Positions 1-12,584 of a stretch of DNA of 64,000 bases are shown in pieces. How positions within the stretch are numbered: the stretch's first letter is position 1; the number at the start of each line of letters is the position of its first letter. The notes beneath the pieces were generated by a model. The model did no database searches. It saw only the letters and a program-made list of their open reading frames with translations, and was not told the DNA's origin. The translations under genes and the position numbers were made by a program. The DNA comes from Conus ventricosus (Eukaryota > Mollusca > Gastropoda > Neogastropoda > Conidae), in assembly GCA_018398815.1 (NCBI GenBank), contig CM031595.1:134481346-134545345 (forward strand). The letters are read 5' to 3'.

Positions 1-250
1 TCCAATTATACAGGGCTTTTTTTTGGTGGGGTTTCCCTTTTCTGCACTTTCTGCAATGAAAATATCTTACCCAATTATACTGGGCTGCTTGTAGGGTAAA
101 CCTTTCTGAAAAATGAAAAAAATTTACCCAATTATACAGGGCTGTTTGCGGGCCCACCTTTCTGAAATAAAAATTATCTTCATAAAATTTTTACGGGGTT
201 TTGCTTTTTGGGGCACCTTTCGGCAATAAAAAATTTATACCCATCCATTT
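1..250. repeat. Tandem repeat, ~55-67 bp unit, about 4 copies
   Basis: A unit beginning CCAATTATACAGGGCT recurs near 2, 71 and 127, with a decayed fourth copy near 184. Each is followed by a CCTTTCTGAAAT-like segment. The array runs off the left edge, so its true length is unknown. Confidence 0.7.
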
Positions 251-2200
251 TAAAAAAAGGGGTTTGTGTTGTAATTTTTTATTGTAAAGGGCTTTGGTGT
301 AGTATTCTTTTATCATAGAGCATTGAATTTTTCATTTTAAATTGTAAATTGTTGTTTGGGTTTTGTATACTATTTTTTAATAAAATAGTGATGTGTTGTC
401 TTTTTTTTAAGCAGTCCCAACCCACTGGGGGCCCCCCTTTCCCCTTGGGGTCAGGGGAGGCCTTATCCCAAAAGTTTGTGTCCCCCCCTAAAACATTTTT
501 TTCCCCAGTGCATGTTTTTTCGTCCGCAGTCACAGTTGAATGTTGAGGTTATGTCCTCTTCCGTGGCCTTGGGAAACCGTTTCCTCTTTAAAACCTTTTG
601 TGGGTTTTTTACAGTAGAAATTTATGCAACAGGGGCCCAGCAAACTGCCCCTACGTGACGGCCAGAATTAGTATTAACATTACTATTACTGCTAGAGCTA
701 CCCTATACAATCGTTGTAAACTTTAAAAATGCGGCATCTTTTGAGGATTATAGCCCCGAAAATAAGGGTTTTTTTGCCCTTACCTTGCGTGACGTTCTGA
801 TGTTTCAATACCAGTCAATAAACCCTTCTGATCAAAAACAACCCGGACACGCCATGGTGACGAGAAAAAAGAGTTTTTGGAAGTTTGGGCCCCCCCCCAA
901 ACGACCCCCTTTTTTATGGATTTTGATTTCTTTTAAAAATCTGCAAGCGTTGTTTTATCAACACTCCCCGGAAAAATTTTTCCCCGGACCCAGATGGGGT
1001 TTAACTGTGTGCCCACGGCGCCGGAAGGGAAACCTGCAGTTGCTGCCGGGGGTTGGGGTTTCACGATGTTTCCCAAGGGTTTGTGTTGTCCCCGTGGAAA
1101 AAAAAAAGAATACTTTCGTCTCGAAAGAAAATAGTCTTTTAAAAAGGGAAAGGTGGGGGTTGGTATTGTGCATCTACATACTTTTCTTTGAGCAAAAACT
1201 GTTCCTTCCCGGGGCCAACTTTGATCATGCCAATTAAAAAACCCACAAGCTACACAGAAAGGCCCTGATGTCAAATGGGGACTTTTTCCCCTTGACACAC
1301 ACCGGGATTACACGGGTAAGCTACCCCTATGCTTTCCCCGTCCCCTTTCGTTTCAAAGGACTTCCGCATTATTAGTGGTCTTGAAATTAATCGTATGTAA
1401 AATTTTGGGAACTGCTTATTTTGAAAAATTTGCAGCCTTACTGCTCATGCCCCCCAATTTTTTTCACCGGGGGGTCCCTTTTTGTTCATTCTCTGATTAC
1501 AATCTCTTTTTTTTAAAACAGCCCCTTCAAAAAACCCTGCCAGCCCTTCCTTTTAAATTGAAAATGAATTAAAACCGTACAGTGTTTAACTTAGAGTTAG
1601 GTTCTCAAGCGTCCGCCACAACCCAAAAAAAAGTGTAAAAAAACATTTGGGCCCATTAGTTTTTAAAAATTTTGAAAAGGGGGGACTACATCCTGGTTGA
1701 TGGGTTCCCGTCGCCGCAGTCGGTCAAAAAAATTCGTTCTACCACCCCTTTTTAAAAGGGAAAAATTCAGTTTTTCCCAAACCGTTCCTGTTCAAAGGGT
1801 CTTTTTAAAAACCCAATATTATTATCAAATGCTTTAAACCAGGGAGATTCTTCACTTGTTTTCCCCTTGTCCCCAAACAGGGGGAAAAAACACCCCAAAA
1901 ACCCGTTAAACATGGAGCGCTGAGGTCTGCTCTCCCCCCCCCCCCCCCCCCCCAAAATTTTAAAATAAAATTGCTTTTAAACCCCCCTTTTTTCCGATGC
2001 TTTTTTTTAACCCCTCGGCAAAAACAAAAAATTGCCAAAGAAAAAATCCCACAAGTTTGGGGAACCCCCTATATCCGTATCCCGGTTTACCCCGGAAATA
2101 GCGTGAGTTTTTCCTTTAAGGGGAAAAAAAACCGTCTTTTGAGCGGGGGGGTTTAACCCGTTAGAAAATGGCTATTCTAGTAAACTGGCCACCCACTGTG
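251..2200. other. No gene recognised; homopolymer-rich low-quality sequence
   Basis: Short open frames on both strands show no recognisable domain. G, C, A and T runs are unusually frequent, including a C run near 1936-1953. This suggests uncorrected long-read sequence, so frameshifts here cannot be trusted. Confidence 0.5.
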
Positions 2201-2340
2201 ACCTATAATGAAATTTTTAAAAAATTTTCAGAAGATCGGCCGTACTTTTGAGATTTTCCATAAAGGAAAGAAAACCTTTTTGGGGCCCATTAGTAACGGC
2301 TATAATGGTAAAAAAGTAATTGAGCATACCCGGACCCATT
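2200..2340. repeat. Single copy of the ~150-bp repeat found in array at 10.6-11.8 kb
   Basis: The stretch contains TCAGAAGATCGGCCGTAC, then a TTTTCCATAAAG-like run and a TAACGGCTATAATGGTAAA-like run. The same order is seen in each unit of the 10.6-11.8 kb array. It lies just before duplication copy A. Confidence 0.6.
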
Positions 2341-4660
2341 TTTCCGACCGGGCCCCCGGAAAGGTTCCCCTGACAGGATGGTTTCTAGGGGGGGTTTGAA
2401 GGGGGTGAGGACCTCACACGCCTTCGAAAGAGCCACAAAAGAACGATTACGTTTAAAAACACCCCATTTATTCACCAACACTACTCTTTCTTAAATAGCT
2501 TTCCCAAACAACACAAAAATGCACTTTCACGAAAGCTTTTCCAAACGCACCAACATGCACAATAAACCTTAAAGCACCCCAACACACAAAAACATGCAAA
2601 AATTTAAAAAAAAAATTTCCCCTTAGGGTCGTACACAATCAAAATTAAAAAGCTTCCCGAAATTTAACTTAAAACCATTAAAAGAAACACTTCCAGCATG
2701 ACCCCTTTAACCCCTGGAGTGCGTCCCACCCCGCCCCTTTTAAAGTCCATGGGGCACCCTGTCGCACTGGTTTGCTCCGACCGGGTCGGTTTCTCGAGGG
2801 GTCGCTAAAAGCCGACGCCCTCGACTCAAAAAGCAGGCAGGGGAAGGGGGTTTCCCGGGGGGGGGGGGGGGGGGGGGGGGAAGTGGCGCTTTTTACTGGA
2901 GGTCCTGGACGGGGGTCAGGGCCGGCCAGTAAAGGGAAGGGCGGGTCCTCTCAGTCCGCGGTTTCCCGGACCGGGGGGTGGCCTCGCCCAGCGCGTGGCC
3001 CTTCCAGCCCGCGGTCCCGGGCCAGAGTGGGGCCCCTAACCAGCACGTGGCCCCAAACCCAGTCCGTGGTCTCACCCAGAGCGGGGCCCAAAAACCCGGG
3101 CACGTGGACCACCCAGTCCAAAACCCCGGGTAAACCCCCCGGGGGGGGGGGAAAGGGAAAACGTAGGGGGAGGGGGGAAAAGAAAGGGGGGAAGGAAGAA
3201 GGAAGGGGAAGGAAGGGGAAAGGGGAAGAAGGGAAAAAAGGGTTTACGGGGAAACCCCCCCTCGGGACAGTCTGCCCCTGCTGTCAAATTTTAAAAAGCC
3301 ACCCGCTTTGGGGGCCCGAGGGGAAGTTTTTAAATTTGCCCCCCCAAAACCCCGGGGCTAAACACGCCCGGGAGCTTTAAACGAAAACCCCCATCAAATT
3401 CAGGGGTTTTAAACTAGGGGTCTTCCCCACACGATGCTGGTTTAAAAGAGGCATTAAATCAACAGGTTAAAAAACCCAAATATAAAATTATCTTATCCTT
3501 TTTCCACTCCCCTTTTAACATTCCCCCTTTCTTGGGAAAATCCCCCAACACAAGCGACATGGGCTTTTTTCCTGCCACCACATTGCAAAAATTTAATTTA
3601 AATGGCATAATTGTCACTTTTTATAGCCACATTTTCAAAAAAAACCCCAAAAATTTCCCCAACCCCACGATCGAACGCCCAAAATCATGCTTTACGCACG
3701 TTTCCCCGAACATAAAACTCGTTCTCCTTGACACACAAACAGCCGGTGGCCGAAAGGAAAAAAGTCCGGCAAAAGTGACAGGGGGGACGAGCGAGCCCAA
3801 GCAATTTTCCAAACCCTGAATCCCCGGGTTCTCTCCCTTCCCCCCCAAACTACCGCATCACCAGATGCATAAACAGGAGAAAAAAATTTTTGGGGAAAAA
3901 ATTTTTAGAATGGCCGGGTTTAAAAGTTTTAAATTTAAACCCAGAGAAAAGGTCTAAAAACAAAAATTTCTCTTACAATTTCGAAAACAAAAAAAAAATG
4001 CCCCAAAAAGGAAACCCGACAAAACAACAAAAAAACCAAAAACAAAAAAAACCACGAAACTGATGTTTTACCAGCTACCCGTGGGGACCCGAAGGGCCCC
4101 GGGTAAAAACGACTTTTCTCTCCCCTCTGCCCCGTCGAGAGGCCCGAGGCGAAGATGCGGAACAAAAGTGTTTGGTCCCTCTCCTACAGGCCAAACTGCA
4201 GGAATTGAAAGAAAGGTGTATTTTCGATGATGGGTGAAAAACCCAAAGGACTGGGCAGGCGCTCCCGAACTTTTCCCGCTCGATTGAAGAGCAAAACCCC
4301 CCCCAAAGAAATTTGGGGCCAACTTTCCCCCCTCCGTCATCGAGTGAGCATCCTTAAAAACTAAAAGAAATGAAGCAGGGTGCGAAGGAAAAAAGCCCGG
4401 GGGAGGGCCCCGACAGACGGGAAAGTTGAGAGAAAGGTCCCCGACCCCCCGTAAACCCTCCCGGGGGAATAGAAGGGCGGGGGGTTTTAGAGGAGGAGAG
4501 AAAAAGAAAACCCAAAATTGGCTGAACTACCCCAAAGGGTTTCCCAAGGCACCATAAGCCACACAAAGGGACGGATACACGAAAAAACAGCCCGGCCCAA
4601 TAAACAAAAAGTTTGCCCCCCCTGGTGGGTTTGAACGTCGTAGGCCTGTGACAAAATGTG
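2330..4660. repeat. Segmental duplication, copy A (~2.3 kb)
   Basis: Collinear with 8360-10615. Shared landmarks in order are a GGGGGTGA...GACC start, CACTTCCAGC...ACCCCTTT, AAGTCCATGGG, AGCAGGCAG, a G-rich block, AGGGAAAACGTAG, GGTGGCCGAA, and a closing GTGACAAA. Indels are heavily concentrated in homopolymers. No protein family was recognised in either copy. It could be a long dispersed repeat or a duplicated non-coding segment. Confidence 0.7.
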
Positions 4661-7600
4661 ACAAACCCCCCCTTTTTAAAAAAATCTGTTTTCCGAGTTT
4701 CAGTGCCCCTTTGAACCTTGACGCTGTGCCAAAAACACAAAAAAATGGGAACCCAAAACCCCCCCCCTGTGCTCGACCGAGTACGAGGAACCCAAAAAAA
4801 ACATTCTACGATGAATCACACCGAGAAATTAAAATAATACTACATTTTTTCAAACAATAAACGAACCCTTCCCCCCATGAAAATAACCAAACCCCAACCA
4901 CTGGTGATTTACTACCCTTAACATCATGAAGTGAAAACTTTTCAGTTTCATGATCAAAGGGCCAAAAGGGGAAAATAACCCCGGTTAGGGGGGTGTCCCC
5001 CTTTACGTTTTTCCCCGCTTCTACGGAACCCCCGGCTAAGATGTCAGCATCCGTATTTTCAGGAAACCCCTTTATTGAGGAAAGGGGAAGCAAAACCCCT
5101 GCAGCTCCCCTGCCCAACCCCCTGAGTCGACGATGATGGCCCGGGTCCCGGGCCAACCACTGGAGAGGGTGATGATCGCAAACTTCCGGCCCCTATTCTT
5201 TTTTGGGCAGCCCTTTCGTGTCCCAAAACTGCCGGAGAAACCTCAGCAATAGTTGGGGTATCGATAGGGCCTAAGCGGGGGGGCCTTTTGGGTACCGACT
5301 CGCAGATTTTTCACCTTAACCAAAATGTAGCGGTGACCGCGAAACGGATGGAGGATTTAAAGGGTCCCACCGGTCGACCCAAAACCCGGGTGAAAGCCCC
5401 CCAAACCCTGGCACTGACCCCAGGGGACCCCCGCTTCAAAACGACCCCTTTGGCGTTGGGCCCTTGGCAGACATTTGCAACTGCGGCCGTACTGCCTAAC
5501 CTGCGAGTTCTCCCTGGCCAAAAAGGGAAATCTTGTCTTTTCGCTTGGGGAGTCCCCTTGGAGCCCCTAGACCTTTCCATGGGGGAAACGTGGGGGCCCC
5601 CGGCCGGGGCTCTCTAAGCTTTTTTAACAAAAAACTTCTTTCCACCATCTTTATTAAACCCCCCCCCTTTAAAATATTCTTCCCAACTACAAATACCTTT
5701 CCCACTTTGGGCCCCCCAATCCCCCTAAACACCTTTCAATCCCCTTCCAAAATCTTAAATCTCCCACCAAATTCACTTTTTTTTTCCCTTTCCCCCCAAC
5801 ATTTTAAATTAAAACTAAATTTCTAATTTTTTATTTCCCCCATAAAAATAAACCCCCCACCAAAAAAACCCCAAATAAAAAAAACCCAAAAAAAAAAAAC
5901 CCCCCCCCCAAAAAAAAAACCCCCCCCTAAAAAAAAAAAATTTTAAAAAAAAAATTTTTTTAAATTTTCCCCCAATCCCTGATGGTGTTTTGGCCAAGGG
6001 GAAACCCAAGGAAAAGGGGAAACCGGGGCCCCCCTCTGGAATTTCCCCCGAAAATGGGATGGGAAATTTGGGGACGAAAAGGGGTGGGGAAAAAGGCCCC
6101 AAGCCCCCAACTAAAAGCGGGCCCCTTTTTGGGGCCAAATTTTTTCCCAAAATGTTTTGGGCCCGGGCCCCCACCCAAAAGGGGAAAACAAAAAGCCGGG
6201 GGGCCCTTTTTAAAACCCCGGGGTGGGAATTGCCGGGGCCTTGTTCCCCCCCAAATCCGCGGTTTGGGCCCTTTTAAATTTCCGGGGCAAAAAAAAAAGT
6301 GGGGGCTTCCCCCGTAATTTGGGGGGTTCCCCCCCTGCCCTTTTTCGGGGCCTTTTTTTTCAAACCCTTAGGGGTTCCAGCCCGAAAACCCGGGGTTTTC
6401 CTTTTCCCCCCGGGTTAAAAAACCCCCGGGGAGGGGTCCCCCAACCCCCTTGGGGACACGTTTTTGGTGAGCTGTTAATGAGGATCAGATCCTCCCGCTC
6501 CAAAATTAGCCCAAATTTACGCCAGTTCCCCCAGCGTTTTTGCGCCAGCCCTTCCCCCAAAATGCACGAAGGGGGCTCGTCGTTTTCTTTTCAGGGAAAA
6601 TGAAAATTTCGCCTGTACGTCTCTGGGTAAGGTGGGAAAAAAAGTTACGCAGGAAACCCAAAAGCATGTCTGTTTTTACGCCCTTCATTTAGAGTGAGCC
6701 ACATCCCTTGAAACACCGATAAACCCGGAAAAAAAGGGGCTAGCCTTTTGTTCCTAGGGCAATTGGGTTTGGAAATAGCAACCTTGTCAAATGCTCTAGG
6801 AACTTTTCAATTTTCCCACCCAGGTTGAACTCTGGAAGCTTTAAATTTGGGCCTCTAACTTTCACCTGCCCGGTGATTTTAAACCCTGGGCTTACAAAAT
6901 GGGGGGAGACCCCGAAAAAAGTTGTTTCCCCTTTCCCCCATGCAGGCCTCCCCTCCGGGCTAGTTCTTCCCTACGGAGGGGTTCCTGCCTGGCAGCCCCT
7001 TTTCCCCACGAAAAAATACCTCTTTCCCCGCGAATCTCCTTGGGCCGTCGTCTCTCTCGGCGCAGAGCCTCCCTCCTATTAGTTTTTCCCTACGGGCCTT
7101 GCCCTTTCCTATGCAGGGTTTTCCCGGGCCCGCCCCCCTCCTCTCTGCGCTCTTCCCCCTCGCTGCCGCTCCCAAACCCTAAGGCAGAGGGTGATATCCC
7201 GAGCGGGGTTTCCCCCCCTCCCGACCCCGGGAGGAGGGCCCCTTTGACCCGTCCTTGGGGCCCCGGGGGCCTTTTTTCCTTTGGGGAAAGTCTCCCGGGG
7301 ATACTCCTTTCGGGGGAAGCCCGGAGGGGAGAAAGGGTTTTGGTCTTTTGGACCCCAAAAGAAGCCCCACGTTGGGTTCGCTATACTCTGACGCTTTCCC
7401 AGCGGAAATGCCGTCGGGGTTCGGGCGGAAAACCCCCCCCCGGAAGAGGCAGGTTTTAAAAATACTCACTGGGGCCCCGTACAGGGGATGGGAAAAAGCC
7501 GAAGTTCCCCCTAGTCGAAATATGGTACTAAATTGTAGGGACCCACAGAAAAATTTTTAATACCCTTCTTCTTCGACGCAAGCGTTTGCCATACCACCCG

Positions 7601-8359
7601 CGCGGGGGCGTCGCCTGGGCAACAATATCCTACGGGGTTTTTTTAAAAACCCGGGGGAAAAAACCAAATTTCCCCTGAAAAAAACAAACCCCAAAAATTT
7701 TAGGGGCGTGTGTACATGGGGTGTATGTGTGGTGTGCGTGTGTGGGACAAAATTCCGGCTGCTCCCCCTCTGGCAACACCCCCGCTCTTTCAGCCCGAGC
7801 AACAGTGGGGGTGGGGCCCCAAACCCAAAAAAAAAAAAAAAAAAAATATGCCGGTGCCCCCCCTCTGGGAACAAACCCCGCTCCCCAGCACGGGGAAAAA
7901 GTGCGGTGGGGCTGGCCGAAAAAAAAACAAAAAAACTGGGAGACGGAATCCGGAGATAGGAAAAAAAAAAAAAAAACTAGCGTCCGTACCAAACCCCCCG
8001 TTTCTCAAAAAAAACCCCCGGTTTGAGAGAAAAAAAAAAAAACACGGGGAAAAGGCTAAATAAAGAATGGAAAAAACTGGCGGGGAAAAAGAAAGGCAAG
8101 ACTCCCGGGCCCACCTGCGTGAGGTACCCCGGGGGAAGGAGGGGCTGGACCGGTCCCATTCCCCCCCCGGTTCCCTCGAACCCGAGTCACAGGTGTTCCC
8201 CCGGCCACAAAAAGATCCCCTTTAGTAGAGTCACCCCCCAACCACTCACGAAAAAAAAGACAAATGACTAAACATAACAAAACAGACAAAACTAAAAGGT
8301 ACTCCGGGGAAACGAGGAGCAGTCGAGCCCCCACATCCCGGCGAGCCCCCCCCAATTGT
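4661..8359. other. No gene recognised between duplication copies
   Basis: This holds very homopolymer-rich sequence (5640-6460 is mostly A, C and G runs) and a GT-rich patch near 7708-7745. Poly-A runs lie at 7829-7846 and 7961-7976. No open frame shows a convincing domain. Confidence 0.5.
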
Positions 8360-10615
8360 CACGACCCACCCTGGAGGGTTTCCCTTACGGGTCGGCTAGG
8401 TGGGGGTGAAGGGAGTGACGACCTACCGCCTCCAAGAGCCCACACAAGAAAGATTTCGAACAAAACCCCATTTTTCACCCCAACACACTCAGTCATAAAA
8501 TTTTAAACATTCCAAAAACAAACAAATGCACAAACACGATCAAATTTTCCAACGCACACAAAAATGCACCCCTCCAATCCAAAACACTCCAACACACACA
8601 ACAAAGCACTTTTTAAATTAAAAATTTTACCCTTTCGGGGTACCCATCACAAAATTCAGCATTCCAGCACCTTTAATTAACAATTTAAAGAAACACTTCC
8701 AGCCCTCGACCCCTTTTTAAAACCATGGAGTGGTCCAACCCCTGCCCTGTCAAGTCCATGGGAGCACCCCGGGCGCATAAAGGGGCTCCGAGCGGGTGGT
8801 TCTGGGGGGAGTGTCAAAGCCCCGCCCCGTTTACAAGCAGGCAGTGTTAAGAGCGGTCCGGTGGGGTTTGGGGGGGGGGAAAAAGGCGCTGGACTTTGGG
8901 GGTCCGGACGGGGGTCAGGGGCCCGGGCCCGTCAAGGCGGGCTCCTTACCAGTCCGGGGGTCCCGACCCGGGTGGCCCCCGACCAGGCGTTGGCACCTTT
9001 CCCGTCGCGGTCCCGCCCGGTGTGGCCCCAACCCGCAGTTGGGACCAATTTCCCGTCCGTGGTCTCGCCCGAGTGTGGCCTCAACCCCGGCCCTGGCCCC
9101 CATCCGTCCAGGACTCAGGTGAAGCCCCCGGGGGGGGGGAAAAGGGAAAACGTAGCCGGGGGGAGGAAAAAAGGGAGGGGAAAGGGAAGGGGAAAAAGGG
9201 GAAAGGGGGAAGGAAGAAGGAAAAAAGGGTCTGGAACCCCCCCGTCCCGTTTAAATTGACCATGTGTCAAATCTTAAAAGCCACTCGCATGATGGGCGAG
9301 GGGGGAAATTAAAAAATGCCCCCACAATCCCAGCTCAAAAAACAGGCCCGAGCATAACCCCAAAAAAAACCCTCGAATAGGGATTTCCTAGGGTCTTCCA
9401 CCGATGGGGTAAAAGACTGCATTAAATCAACAGGTTATAAAACAAAAAATGAATTTCTTTTTTTCCCTTTCCCCATCACATTTTAAAATTCACCTTTTTG
9501 GAAATCACCAACAAAAGCGGCCCTCGCTTTATACCTGCCACCAATTTGCAAATAATAATTCAAAAGGATAATTGTCACATTTTATAGCCACCTTTTTAAA
9601 ATAAACACAAATCTCCAACCCGCTCCAAGACAAAATTTATTTGGGCCCCACGCTCGGAAAATAAAACCCCCGTTTTCCTTGCAACCCAAAAGACGGTGGC
9701 CGAAGGATAAAAAATCCCGGGGAATGTGGGAAGGGGGGGGGGCGAGCGAGACCCAAAAAGTTTCCAACCCTGAATCCCCAATTTTCCCCCCACCCCCCCG
9801 AATACCGAAACACCGTGATAAAAAGGGGAAAGAATTTTGGGGCAATAATTTAGAATGGCCCGGTTAAAAATTTTAATTTTAAACCCGAGAAAAGGTCTCA
9901 AACAATTTTCTCTTACCCAAATTTTGAAAACAAAAGGAAATTGCGCCAAAAAAGGAGCTAAGGCCCACTAACAACAACAAAACCAAAAAAAAACCCAACC
10001 CCGAAAAAAAATGCTTCCCCTACCGGGGTTTACCCCCAAGAGGGGGGTCAAAAAGGGCTTCTCTCCCTTGTTTTCCGTCGGAGGACAGAGGGGCCCCAGT
10101 GCGGGAAAAAGGGAAATGATGTCCCTTCCTCCCGGCCCACTGCAGGAAATTTAAAGTAAAAGGCTGTTTCTTTCGATGATTCGGGAAGAACCAAGACTGG
10201 GGGAGGGGTCCCCGAGACAAACTTCCCCCGAGTGAAGAGCTAACCTCCCTCAGAATGGGGGGCCAACATGCCACCCCACCCTCCAGAGGGGAGCCTTAAA
10301 TTCAAACTAAAGAAATGAAACACGGGCGGGCAGGTAAAAAAAAACCCGGGAGGGCGACAGACGAAAAATTCGAGAGAAAGGGAAGACCCAAACCCTGAAA
10401 ATGCCGGATGAATAGCACGGGCGGTGGAATTAGAGAGAGAGAGAGAGGGGAAAAACCCCAAAAAGAATGTTGGCTGAATACACCCGGTGCAACCCCACCC
10501 TAAGCCCCCCAAAATAAGGGGCGGGTACACGAAACAGGGAAAAGGAAAAATAAAAAAATTTAAATAATTCCCCCCCACCCCAGGTGGGGGCGGGAAGTCG
10601 TGGCCTCGTGACAAA
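8360..10615. repeat. Segmental duplication, copy B (~2.25 kb)
   Basis: Same order of landmarks as copy A at 2330-4660, about 6.0 kb downstream in the same orientation. The copy ends directly against a tandem array of ~150-bp units, while copy A is preceded by one such unit. This suggests a larger repeat that includes the array. Confidence 0.7.
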
Positions 10616-10619
10616 CTCG

Positions 10620-11765
10620 TGCCCCATATGAAACATACCTACAAATTTTCCGAAATATCGGCCACATATTTTCTAAGATATTCATAAAAAAAAAGAAACC
10701 CCCATGGGCTGTTTTTAGCCGTTAGTAAAAGGGTATAACGGGGAGACTAAAAAATCGGGCATTTATCCGGGGACCCCCCCCCAATGAACATACCCACAAA
10801 TTTCAGAAAGGTCAGCCAAAATACTTTCTGAAAATTTCCATAAAGAAGAAAAAACCCTTAGTGGCCGTTATGCCCCTTTTTGTAACGGCTATAGTGGTAA
10901 AATAAATCATGGGGGGATCATCCCTGGGCCTTAAATGAACAAAACCCCAAATTTTTTCCCAAAAAAAAAAAAATCGGCCCCGTACTTTCTGAGTATTCCA
11001 TAAAGAAAAAAAAACCCTTTTGGGGCCCTTTTAGCCCTTTGTAACGGCCATATGGTAAACTAAAACATTTGGGCATCTTTCCCGGGGCACATTTTAAACT
11101 TTCCCACCCAAAATTTTTTTTAAAAAATTTTGGGCAAAAAGTGCTTTCTGAAAGATTCCCTAAAGAAGAAAAAAACCCTTATGGGCCGTTATAGCCCCCT
11201 TTGTAACGGTTTTTAAACCCGGGAAAAATAAAAAATGGGGAAACATTGTAACCCCTAGTGAACATCCCGCAATTTTTTACAAAGTTTCCCCCAAGTCTGT
11301 CTGGATAAAACATAAAGAAGGGAAAAAAACCCTTTAAAAGACCCTTACAGCGTTAAGTAAGGCCCATAACGCAAAAAAAAATGGGCAAAATCCCTAACCC
11401 CTAGTGAACTTTCCTGCGATTTTTTTACCAAAAATCCGCCAAGTATTTCTGAGATTTTTCCCTTTAAAAACGAAAAAAAACCCTTACAGGCCGTTACAGC
11501 CCTTTTGTAACGGGGGATAAAGGTTAAAATAAAAATCGGGCATCTTTCCCTGACCCCTAATAAAACTAAATGCTAATTGTCAGAAAGATCGGCCCGGGTT
11601 TCTTTTGGATACTCAAAATAAGAAAAAACGTTTTCAGGTTTTTTACAGCCCTTAGAACGGCTATATGGGAAAATAAACCTCGGGCATCATCCCTGGGCCC
11701 AAAAATAAAATATCTAAAAAATTTTTAGAAAGATGGCCCCAGTAGTTTTGTCTGGAGCGGGGGGG
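10620..11765. repeat. Tandem array, ~150-bp unit, 7-8 copies
   Basis: Units start near 10628, 10785, 10936, 11090, 11258, 11403, 11550 and 11700. Each reads roughly GAACATxCCxxCAAATTT, then a GTACTTTCTGA-like segment, CATAAAGAA with an A run, CCCTTTTGTAACGG, and a closing GGGCATCAT segment. Unit-to-unit divergence is high, partly from homopolymer errors. Confidence 0.8.
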
Positions 11766-12584
11766 AACACATTTTTACCACGGAAAGGACACATAACCAC
11801 ACGCGGGCGCGCGCACGCCCCCCCCAGCATTTCTTGTTCCCCTTCTTTAAAATTTTCCCTGTTCTTTAAAAAACCGGGGAGTACAACAAGGTGACCCGAG
11901 TTTTAATTTCAATGCAGGCCTTTTCTGCAATGATTTAGTTTTTGGGGATTAATTTGGTTTGAGGGGTTTTTTACCAGTACTTACTTTCGCCCCACTTATT
12001 GAACTACTGTTTTCAATCCGGGCCCTTTAGGCCTTTTTGCGTGATGATTTCGTATGTAACGAGTGGGGGCGTGAGGTACGTCTGTGTCAGCGCGTTTCGT
12101 GTCCTTGTACAGGGAAAGGGTTTTGAACACGGTTTTGCGCTGGTTTGAGTGGAAATTTTTCCCCCCCACTTTTTTTCTTCAAAAAGTGTGTAGAAACCCC
12201 TGCCTGGAAAATGCCCCTTCCACTGAGATTGTGTTCATGCAATCGGCCCTTCCCTTTTCCCCTGGCCCGAAGTTCACACAAAAACGGGACGTTGTCCCCA
12301 CATTGGGAACGACCCGTTTCAACACAACCCCCCCCCACCCCCCACACACCCACACACACATAAACGCAGCGCCCCCGCGCTCACCCCATGCACACACGGG
12401 TCTTCAGACGCCCTTTCTCGCACGCAGGGCCCCCACAGTACCCCCACATCCACACACAAGACACACGCGCTGTGGGGCGCGCGCACGCACGCACAAAAAA
12501 CACAATCCCCACACCACACACACTCACACACACACACGCACAGTGTAGCTGTGGTGCGACCATGTTAGCAGAGCACACCGGTTT
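11766..12584. other. No gene recognised; CA-rich tract at about 12330-12545
   Basis: The CA-rich tract is interrupted by CCCC and GCGC blocks, so open frames in it are low-complexity Thr/His or Cys/Val strings and not genes. Confidence 0.6.

Noticed and set aside
2772..3380. 202-codon frame as a gene
   Set aside because: It is built on G/C/A homopolymer tracts in low-quality sequence, and the duplicated copy at 8.8 kb does not keep the frame.
12338..12545. CRISPR-like or other direct-repeat array
   Set aside because: Irregular CA-rich simple sequence without fixed repeats and spacers. The adjacent 38/46-bp array is an ordinary satellite.
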